The notes below the pieces were generated by a model. That model did not search any database. It was not told where the DNA came from and saw only the letters and a list, made by a program, of their open reading frames with translations. Shown piece by piece: positions 57,384-64,000 of a DNA stretch of 64,000 nt. This stretch comes from Martinezella multihospitum (GTDB taxonomy: Bacteria; Pseudomonadota; Alphaproteobacteria; Rhizobiales; Rhizobiaceae), in assembly GCF_900094585.1 (NCBI RefSeq), contig NZ_FMAG01000005.1, forward strand, positions 186,001 to 250,000, given 5' to 3'. Position numbers and translations under genes: made by a program. Position 1 is the stretch's first letter. Every line of letters starts with the position of its first letter.

Positions 57384-58292
57384 ATGAGCGAAGACCAATC
57401 AGGCGGCGGGACGCGCAGTTTCCGCCTGCACAACACCCAGATTCCGGCCCGCCCTCTCGAACCGGCGCTCTATCTCGTCGCGACACCGATCGGCAATCTC
57501 GGTGATATCACGCTGCGGGCGCTCGAGACGTTGGCCGGCGCCGATGTGCTGGCCTGCGAGGACACGCGCGTGACCCGCGTCCTGCTCGATCGTTACGGCA
57601 TCCAGAACAAGCCCTACGCCTATCACGAGCACAATGCCGATGAGGCAGGTCCCCGGCTGCTGCAGGCTTTGGAAGCCGGGCGGTCGGTGGCGCTGGTCTC
57701 CGATGCCGGCACGCCGCTCGTCTCCGACCCCGGCTATCGGCTGGCGGTGCAGGCAATCGAGGCGGGGTATAAGGTCGTTCCCATTCCCGGCGCTTCGGCG
57801 CCGCTTGCGGCGCTCGTCGGCTCTGGCCTGCCCAACGACGCCTTCTTCTTCGCCGGTTTCCTGCCCGCCAAGGACAAGGGCCGGCGCGACCGCCTGGCCG
57901 AGCTGGCAGCCGTGCCCGCCACACTCATCTTCTTTGAATCGCCGCATCGCATTGCCGCCACCCTTGCTGCCGCCGCTGATGTGCTCGGCGGCGAGCGCGT
58001 CGGCGCCGTCTGCCGTGAACTGACGAAGACCTTCGAGGAATTCCGCCGCGGCACGTTATCCGAACTTGCTGCATTCTATGATGCGGTCGATAATGTGAAG
58101 GGCGAAATCGTCTGGCTCGTCGGCCCGCCGGCGGAAAGTGTTGCGGCGGAGGCCGATGTCGACGCCATTCTCGCCGATCTCTCGGGAACGATGCCGACCG
58201 CCAAGGCGGCAACCGAAGCTGCGCGCCTGACCGGCCTGCCGCGCAAGGAGCTCTACCAGCGCCTGCTCGACATCAAGGAGCGCCATGGCTGA
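57384..58292 (+). CDS. rsmI: 16S rRNA 2'-O-ribose C1402 methyltransferase
   Basis: 302 residues of the tetrapyrrole-methylase fold. LYLVATPIGNLGDITLRALETLAGADVLACEDTR is the family N-terminus. ALVSDAGTPLVSDPGYRL and FFAGFLPAKDKGRRDRL are RsmI-specific. It methylates C1402 of 16S rRNA with RsmH. The stop region overlaps yraN by 8 bp. Divergent from dnaN, 252 bp away, with no gene between. Confidence 0.95.
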   Translation: MSEDQSGGGTRSFRLHNTQIPARPLEPALYLVATPIGNLGDITLRALETLAGADVLACEDTRVTRVLLDRYGIQNKPYAYHEHNADEAGPRLLQALEAGRSVALVSDAGTPLVSDPGYRLAVQAIEAGYKVVPIPGASAPLAALVGSGLPNDAFFFAGFLPAKDKGRRDRLAELAAVPATLIFFESPHRIAATLAAAADVLGGERVGAVCRELTKTFEEFRRGTLSELAAFYDAVDNVKGEIVWLVGPPAESVAAEADVDAILADLSGTMPTAKAATEAARLTGLPRKELYQRLLDIKERHG

Positions 58293-58665
58293 TATGAAGC
58301 CTGAGGCAGGCGACAAGCTGAAGCGGCGAAAAGCCTGGCGTCGCGGCCATGCGGCTGAGTATTTCGCTGCCGTCTTCCTGATGCTCAAGGGCTATCGCAT
58401 CCTGGCGATCCGCCATCGCACCAAGCTTGGTGAAATCGATATCGTCGCCCGCAAGGGCGATCTCGCCGTCTTCGTCGAAGTCAAATCGCGACGGGATGCG
58501 CAGGAGGCGATCGATGCCGTTTCCTTCTCGTCGCAAAGACGCATCCGCGCCGCCAGCGATCTCTGGCTTGCCAGACAGCCGGATTTTGCCCGCCTGTCGC
58601 AACGCTATGATATCGTCGCCATGCTGCCCGGCCGCTGGCCGCAGCATTTTCCGGATGCGTTTTGA
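58285..58665 (+). CDS. yraN: YraN/UPF0102 family endonuclease-like protein
   Basis: 126 residues. The nuclease-like core is YRILAIRHRTKLGEIDIVARKGDLAVFVEVKSR, with the E-I-D and E-V-K acidic/basic residues of the PD-(D/E)XK fold. The function is unproven, but the gene nearly always follows rsmI, as it does here with an 8-bp overlap. GAGCGCC lies upstream of the ATG. Confidence 0.93.
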   Translation: MADMKPEAGDKLKRRKAWRRGHAAEYFAAVFLMLKGYRILAIRHRTKLGEIDIVARKGDLAVFVEVKSRRDAQEAIDAVSFSSQRRIRAASDLWLARQPDFARLSQRYDIVAMLPGRWPQHFPDAF

Positions 58666-58767
58666 GCACGGCGTTACAGCGCCGTCACAAAATCAGCCTA
58701 TTGCCGGGCGACCAGCGCCGGTGATTATCCTATCGGCGCTCCCCATTTCGTTTCGACAGGCCCCATT

Positions 58768-59763
58768 ATGATCCGCAACACCGTTTCAGCCTTTGCCGTT
58801 CCCTCGCAGGAAGAGCGCGAAAGTTTTGTCTCTCTCGAAAAGACCCCGGCCATTCATGCCGAAAAACTTGTGTCGCTCGCCTGCCTGAATGCGGTGCGCA
58901 TCGGTGGCGCGAACGCCACGGCCGAAACCCTGTCCTTCCCCTTCACGGTCGCCGCCTGGAATCTCGAGCGCTGCCTGTTCGCCGAGGAAAGTGCCGCCAA
59001 GCTGCGGGAAACCGGCGCGCCGCTGGTCCTTTTGTCGGAGATGGATTACGGCATGGCCCGCACCGAACAGCGCGACCCGACGGACATCATCGCTGGCGAA
59101 CTCGGCATGAACTACGCCTATGGCGTCGAGTTCCTCGAACTCAGCCTCGGCTCGGAGATCGAGCGCTCCTATTGCAGGGACGACTTCAACGAAAACGGTT
59201 TTCACGGCAATGCTCTGATGGCTGCCGTTGCCTTGAAGGACGCCTTCATGATCCGCCTGCCGGGCGAAGCCGTCTGGTTCAATGACAGCAATGAGCAGCC
59301 GCGCATCGGCGATCGTTGTGCCATCGGCGCTATCGTCGAGACGCAGGCTGGTCCCATGGTCGCCGTTTCCGTTCACCTCGAAAGTGTGGCGACCGCTGCC
59401 TATCGCGAGCGCCAGTTGACGGCTTTGATCGATGCCGTCGAAGCCTTTGCGCCGGGCCTTCCGATCCTGATCGGCGGCGATCTCAACACCGGCAACCACA
59501 CCGGCGGCGATTTCTCGACCGATACGCTGTTTGCCATGGCCGAGAGCCGCGGCTTCGAATGCCACGGCGGCCCGCTCGACCAGACCAGCACCCGCCCGAG
59601 CCTGATCACGCGCTTTCCCGATCGCACCATGAAGCTCGACTGGTTCATCACCCGCGGCCTGAAGATCGGCGTAAGCCACCTTGTTTCCTCCCTCAATGGA
59701 GAGGGCAAGCCGCTGTCCGATCACGACATGATCGTCTGCACAATCGAAGGTTTTTCTGCCTAG
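58768..59763 (+). CDS. endonuclease/exonuclease/phosphatase (EEP) family protein
   Basis: 331 residues. FTVAAWNLERCLFAEESAAKL, LIGGDLNTGNHTGG and the closing SDHDMIVCTIEG are the metal- and base-binding motifs of the exonuclease III/DNase I superfamily; H in the VSVHLESVATAAYRERQ segment is the catalytic-type His. It lacks a signal peptide. Substrates range from DNA to phosphoinositides. It lies between yraN and gshB, which are usually close neighbours, and is followed directly by a RIME-like repeat. Confidence 0.87.
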   Translation: MIRNTVSAFAVPSQEERESFVSLEKTPAIHAEKLVSLACLNAVRIGGANATAETLSFPFTVAAWNLERCLFAEESAAKLRETGAPLVLLSEMDYGMARTEQRDPTDIIAGELGMNYAYGVEFLELSLGSEIERSYCRDDFNENGFHGNALMAAVALKDAFMIRLPGEAVWFNDSNEQPRIGDRCAIGAIVETQAGPMVAVSVHLESVATAAYRERQLTALIDAVEAFAPGLPILIGGDLNTGNHTGGDFSTDTLFAMAESRGFECHGGPLDQTSTRPSLITRFPDRTMKLDWFITRGLKIGVSHLVSSLNGEGKPLSDHDMIVCTIEGFSA

Positions 59764-59867
59764 TGCATGTCGCGCAAAAGTTTGCGGCGGCTTTGCGACA
59801 ACGACGTGCACGAAATCAAAGACTTAAAGCGCGAAAAGCGAATCTGAAAGATCGCGATGCGCTTTAA
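59763..59867. repeat. RIME-like two-palindrome repeat
   Basis: Palindrome 1 spans 59763-59811 (GTGCATGTCGCGCAAAAG ... GTGCAC arms) and palindrome 2 spans 59826-59865 (AAAGCGCGAAAAGCG ... GATGCGCTTT). The length of about 105 bp and the two-hairpin layout fit the Rhizobium intergenic mosaic elements described in Sinorhizobium. It begins at the last base of the EEP stop codon. Confidence 0.75.
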
Positions 59868-59964
59868 TCGCTGCAATCGTTAAAATGCGCTCAGTTTCAT
59901 GAACTGCGCCGTTACCCCTTCCATGCGATGACAACGCAGACGCGCATGGAATTTGGGGGATTGC

Positions 59965-60468
59965 ATGGTCTTGAAACTGATGTTGGCGAGCATGGCGGCT
60001 TTTGCCGCGCGTGCCGTACCGGTCGTTGTCGCGATGCCGCAGTCGAAAAGCTTTGTGGCAGGCGCCAGTGGCGACATGGAAATGAAGCCGTCGCCGATCG
60101 AACGCTCCTGGATATTGTCGGGCGATCCCGTTGCCCGCATTGCCGAGCATTCGCGCGGGCAGGACGATGCCGCGGTGACCGCGCTGTGGGATTGCACGGC
60201 CGGCGAGTTCCGCTGGTATTTCGGCTGGGATGAAACAGTGATGATCCTCGAAGGCGAGGTGCATATCACCACGGAAGACGGTGTCGAGCGCACGCTGCAT
60301 GCCGGTGATGTCGCCTATTTCGCCGGCGGCACCTGGGCGACATGGCGCATCGACCGCTATCTGCGCAAGGTCGCCTTTTTGCGCAAGCCGTTCCCGAAGC
60401 CGTTGACGATGGCTTACCGCCTGCGCAACTTCGTCCGGCAGGGCAGCACGCAGGGCCTTGCTGCCTAA
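59965..60468 (+). CDS. cupin-domain protein
   Basis: 167 residues from the ATG at 59965, with GGGGGA upstream. A hydrophobic N-terminus (MVLKLMLASMAAFAARAVPVVVA) may be a signal or anchor. The cupin core is EFRWYFGWDETVMILEGEVHITTEDG and HAGDVAYFAGGTWATWRI. The metal-binding histidines of cupin motif 1 are partly replaced (G-W-D-E rather than HxHxE), as in Cupin_3 proteins. Function is unknown. It precedes gshB by 92 bp. Confidence 0.82.
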   Translation: MVLKLMLASMAAFAARAVPVVVAMPQSKSFVAGASGDMEMKPSPIERSWILSGDPVARIAEHSRGQDDAAVTALWDCTAGEFRWYFGWDETVMILEGEVHITTEDGVERTLHAGDVAYFAGGTWATWRIDRYLRKVAFLRKPFPKPLTMAYRLRNFVRQGSTQGLAA

Positions 60469-60560
60469 GCGGGACCACCTTGACGGAAGTCCTTGAATAG
60501 CCGTTGCGTTTGCAGGCGGGCCGACCTACATCTGTCCGCAAATCCGAGCGAGGGCTGACT

Positions 60561-61508
60561 ATGGCTGGTATCAAGAACGTTGCGGTCCAGATGGACCATG
60601 TCCGGAGCATCAACATCGCGGGCGACTCGACTTTCGCCATGAGCCTCGAGGCGCAGAACCGGGGCTACAAGCTCTTCCACTATACGCCGGAACGGCTGAG
60701 CATGCGCGACGGCAAGGTCTATGCGTCAGTCGAGCCGATGATCCTGCGCGACGTCAAGGGCGATCATTTCGAGCTCGGCGAGCCCGAGCGCGTCGACCTT
60801 TCGACCATGGACGTCGTGCTGCTGCGCCAGGACCCGCCCTTCGACATGGCCTATATCACCTCGACGCATCTGCTCGAGCGCATCCACCCGAAGACGCTCG
60901 TCGTCAATGATCCGGCCTGGGTGCGCAATTCGCCGGAAAAGATTTTCGTCACCGAATTTGCCGATCTCATGCCGAAGACGCTGATTACGCGTGATGCCGG
61001 TGAAATCCGTCGTTTCCGTGAGGAGATGGGCGATATCATCCTGAAGCCGCTTTACGGCAATGGCGGCGCGGGCGTGTTCCATTCGACGCGCGATGATCGC
61101 AATCTCTCGTCTCTGCTCGAAATGTTCGGCCAGCTCTTCCGCGAGCCCTTCATTGCCCAGCAATATCTGCCTGATGTGCGCAAGGGCGACAAGCGCATCA
61201 TCCTGGTCGACGGCGAGCCCGTCGGCGCGATCAACCGCGTGCCGGCCGAGCATGATGCCCGCTCCAACATGCATGTCGGCGGCCGTGCCGAAGCCACGGA
61301 GCTGACGGCGCGCGAGAAGGAAATCTGCGCCCGCATCGGCCCGGCGCTCAAGGCCCGCGGCTTCCTGCTCGTCGGCATCGATGTCATCGGCGACTATATG
61401 ACCGAGATCAACGTGACCTCGCCGACCGGCATCCGCGAGGTCAGGCGCTTCGGCGGCGCCGATATCGCCAGCCTGCTCTGGGATGCGATCGAATCCAAGC
61501 GGGCCTGA
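60561..61508 (+). CDS. gshB: glutathione synthetase
   Basis: 315 residues from the ATG at 60561, with GAGGG upstream. ATP-grasp fold: VVLLRQDPPFDMAYITSTHLLERI, DIILKPLYGNGGAGVFHS (about 155-172) and GIDVIGDYMTEINVTSPTGIRE at the Mg site. It adds glycine to gamma-glutamylcysteine to give glutathione, needed for redox balance and symbiosis in rhizobia. A perfect 18-bp hairpin follows. Confidence 0.96.
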   Translation: MAGIKNVAVQMDHVRSINIAGDSTFAMSLEAQNRGYKLFHYTPERLSMRDGKVYASVEPMILRDVKGDHFELGEPERVDLSTMDVVLLRQDPPFDMAYITSTHLLERIHPKTLVVNDPAWVRNSPEKIFVTEFADLMPKTLITRDAGEIRRFREEMGDIILKPLYGNGGAGVFHSTRDDRNLSSLLEMFGQLFREPFIAQQYLPDVRKGDKRIILVDGEPVGAINRVPAEHDARSNMHVGGRAEATELTAREKEICARIGPALKARGFLLVGIDVIGDYMTEINVTSPTGIREVRRFGGADIASLLWDAIESKRA

Positions 61509-61546
61509 TCGGCAGTTCCCGTCACGCTTTCAGCTGAACGATCATA

Positions 61547-61587
61547 TTCACCCAGACATGTCGATGACTTCGACATGTCTGGGTGAA
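61547..61587 (+). terminator. 18-bp perfect hairpin downstream of gshB
   Basis: TTCACCCAGACATGTCGA and TCGACATGTCTGGGTGAA flank a 5-nt loop. GTTTTGTTCGTTTATTG follows on the plus strand. It starts 39 bases after the gshB stop. It most likely terminates or protects the gshB message; the unusual length also allows an operator role. Confidence 0.65.
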
Positions 61588-61700
61588 GTTTTGTTCGTTT
61601 ATTGTTCTTGTTTCATTCCTTGTCTTATGCCAGATTGCAACCCGAAGTTTGCTGATCGGGGCACGTAACGGCAAACGGGTTCGGTGACAGGGGATAGGGG

Positions 61701-63233
61701 ATGGTAGCGCGCGTCAGTACGGTGGCGTTTCAGGGGATCGAAGGCGTACCGGTCGAAGTGCAAGTGATGATTGCACCGGGTAAGGTGCTGATGCATATCG
61801 TCGGCCTGCCCGACAAGGCTGTCGCCGAGAGCCGGGAGCGGGTTCAGGCGGCGCTGCACGCCTCGGGCCTTGCGTTGCCGCCGAAGAAGGTCACGGTCAA
61901 TCTCGCGCCGGCCGATCTGCCCAAGGAGGGTAGTCACTTCGATCTTGCAATCGCGCTCGGCCTGATGGCGGCGCTCGGTGCAATCCCCGCTGATGCCCTG
62001 TCGTCCTATACCGTCATCGGTGAACTTAATCTCGATGGCACGATCGCGCCCGTTGCCGGCGCGCTTCCCGCAGCGATTGCCGCCAATGCCATGGGCAAGG
62101 GGCTGATCTGCCCGGCCGAAAGCGGGCCGGAGGCCGCCTGGGCCGGCAAGGAGATCGATATTCTGGCGCCGCGCAGCCTGATCGCGCTCGCCAATCATTT
62201 CCGCGGCACGCAGGTCCTATCGCGACCGGAGCCGTCAGTCCGCGCGAGCGCCGCCAATCTGCCCGATCTCGCCGACATTAAGGGGCAGGAAAGCGCCAAG
62301 CGTGCGCTGGAGGTGGCGGCCGCCGGCGGCCATAATCTGTTGTTCGTCGGGCCTCCCGGCTCCGGCAAGTCCATGCTCGCCTCGCGCCTGCCGTCGATCC
62401 TGCCGCCTTTGTCGACCAACGAGTTGCTTGAGGTCTCGATGATCCATTCGATCGCCGGCCAGCTTTCCGGCGGCAAGCTCTCCGATCGGCGTCCCTATCG
62501 CGCGCCACATCACTCGGCCACCATGGCGGCGCTCGTCGGCGGCGGCCTCCGCGCCAGACCCGGCGAAGTGTCGCTCGCCCATCACGGCATTCTTTTCCTC
62601 GACGAGCTGCCGGAATTTTCGCCGCAGGCGCTCGATGCGCTGCGCCAGCCGCTGGAAACCGGCGAATGTGTCATTGCGAGAGCAAACCATCGCGTCGCCT
62701 ATCCGGCCGGTATCCAATTGGTGGCGGCGATGAACCCGTGCCGTTGCGGTATGGCCGGCGAACCAGGGCATAGCTGCGCCCGCGGACCGCGCTGCGCCTC
62801 GGATTATCAGGGCCGCATTTCCGGCCCGCTGCTCGATCGTATCGACATTCGCATCGACGTGCCTGCGGTCTCTGCCGCGGATCTCATCCGGCCGACAGCC
62901 TCGGAAAGCAGTGCCGATGTCGCGCTCCGCGTCGCCCGTGCCCGCGAACGGCAACGTGAGCGTTTCGACAGGGCCGGAATGAAGGATGTCAGCACCAACG
63001 CCCGCTGCTCGACCGCGATGATCGAAACCATCGCCGAACCGGATGCCGCCGGTCTGCAATTGCTGCGTGACGCGGCCGAGAAGATGAAATTCTCCGCCCG
63101 CGGCTATCATCGCATTCTCAAGGTCGCGCGCACCCTTGCCGATCTCGACGATAAACCGACCGTCGGGCGCATCCACCTTGCCGAAGCCATCTCCTATCGT
63201 ATCGCCGGAGAGCGGCTGGCCGCGCACGCCTGA
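61701..63233 (+). CDS. comM: YifB/ComM-family Mg-chelatase-like AAA ATPase
   Basis: 510 residues. The N-terminal Lon-protease-like S16 fold (about 20-170, SHFDLAIALGLMAALGAI) precedes the AAA core. Walker A GPPGSGKS is at 217-224 and Walker B LFLDE at 298-302. A zinc-ribbon-like cysteine set lies in NPCRCGMAGEPGHSCARGPRC. ComM is a branch-migration helicase that helps integrate foreign DNA during natural transformation. It is convergent with cysK. Confidence 0.94.
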   Translation: MVARVSTVAFQGIEGVPVEVQVMIAPGKVLMHIVGLPDKAVAESRERVQAALHASGLALPPKKVTVNLAPADLPKEGSHFDLAIALGLMAALGAIPADALSSYTVIGELNLDGTIAPVAGALPAAIAANAMGKGLICPAESGPEAAWAGKEIDILAPRSLIALANHFRGTQVLSRPEPSVRASAANLPDLADIKGQESAKRALEVAAAGGHNLLFVGPPGSGKSMLASRLPSILPPLSTNELLEVSMIHSIAGQLSGGKLSDRRPYRAPHHSATMAALVGGGLRARPGEVSLAHHGILFLDELPEFSPQALDALRQPLETGECVIARANHRVAYPAGIQLVAAMNPCRCGMAGEPGHSCARGPRCASDYQGRISGPLLDRIDIRIDVPAVSAADLIRPTASESSADVALRVARARERQRERFDRAGMKDVSTNARCSTAMIETIAEPDAAGLQLLRDAAEKMKFSARGYHRILKVARTLADLDDKPTVGRIHLAEAISYRIAGERLAAHA

Positions 63234-63283
63234 AAATTCGAGACTTTGGTCGCGCCCGATCGTCTCCAACCCGCCTAAATGAA

Positions 63284-63305
63284 AAGGGGTGCCGAAGCAC
63301 CCCTT
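63284..63305 (-). terminator. intrinsic terminator of cysK (UUCG loop)
   Basis: AAGGGGTGC and GCACCCCTT flank CGAA; read on the minus strand the loop is TTCG and the stem is followed by TTCATTT. It lies 28 bases beyond the cysK stop and also faces comM, so it may work for both. Confidence 0.85.
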
Positions 63306-63332
63306 CTCGGGTCAAGCTAATGGCAGGCTGTC

Positions 63333-64000
<668 letters not shown>

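Overview
The window is about 60% GC, densely coded, and reads as chromosomal DNA of a Rhizobiales alphaproteobacterium, most probably Rhizobium. The evidence is the rhizobial-type phospholipid N-methyltransferase PmtA, a cysK/comM/gshB/yraN/rsmI/dnaN neighbourhood, an ICE-type Irr box in front of an iron-linked operon, and several dispersed palindromic repeats of the kind called RIMEs. I see no tRNA, rRNA, CRISPR array, prophage or complete insertion sequence.

Layout. 1-10.9 kb: the 5' part of a PAN-domain alpha-2-macroglobulin gene (minus strand), two aldo/keto reductases, a divergent LysR regulator, a peptidase-M15-like protein, a GNAT, a GlxA-type regulator coupled to an isochorismatase-fold hydrolase, and a Gfo/Idh/MocA oxidoreductase. 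10.9-14.7 kb: a lipid-linked sugar locus with GtrA, a family-2 glycosyltransferase and a divergent STT3-like polytopic protein. 14.9-19.7 kb: xseA with a coupled flavodoxin-fold reductase, a VOC protein, an M29 aminopeptidase and a YbaK deacylase. 19.7-21.7 kb: a PIN/RHH toxin-antitoxin pair with a perfect palindrome at its start, an ArsC-like protein, and a MarR regulator with a cysteine-rich tail. 21.7-30.7 kb: transport and housekeeping genes (M14-like deacylase, MFS, quinone oxidoreductase/LysR, SulP, 2H phosphoesterase, O6-alkylguanine transferase, GNAT/DUF4180).

30.9-36.1 kb is a plastic segment. It contains an FMN reductase behind two operator-like repeats and remnants of three other genes (alpha/beta hydrolase, FecCD permease, CHAD protein), interleaved with mug, an esterase and an ECF sigma factor with a SnoaL-like tail. 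36.1-40.2 kb: guaA, a thioesterase/MTA-SAH nucleosidase pair and a DUF2252 protein, followed by an inverted pair of about 50-bp repeats.

40.4-45.8 kb is the most system-like part. A four-gene minus-strand operon runs imelysin, di-heme DUF1111 oxidoreductase, second imelysin (motif His replaced), DUF1513 propeller. An Irr-box-like sequence lies upstream, and two palindromic repeats are translated as the leader of the second imelysin. It probably forms a periplasmic iron-handling module.

45.9-64 kb is mostly housekeeping: RsmB-type methyltransferase, RlpA-like protein, SDR, queG, GST, uppP, NDUFA9-like protein, pyrF, phosphatase, pmtA, dnaN, rsmI, yraN, an EEP hydrolase, a cupin, gshB, comM and partial cysK. 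Several intrinsic terminators are clear. All functions are assigned by reading motifs; no database search was possible.
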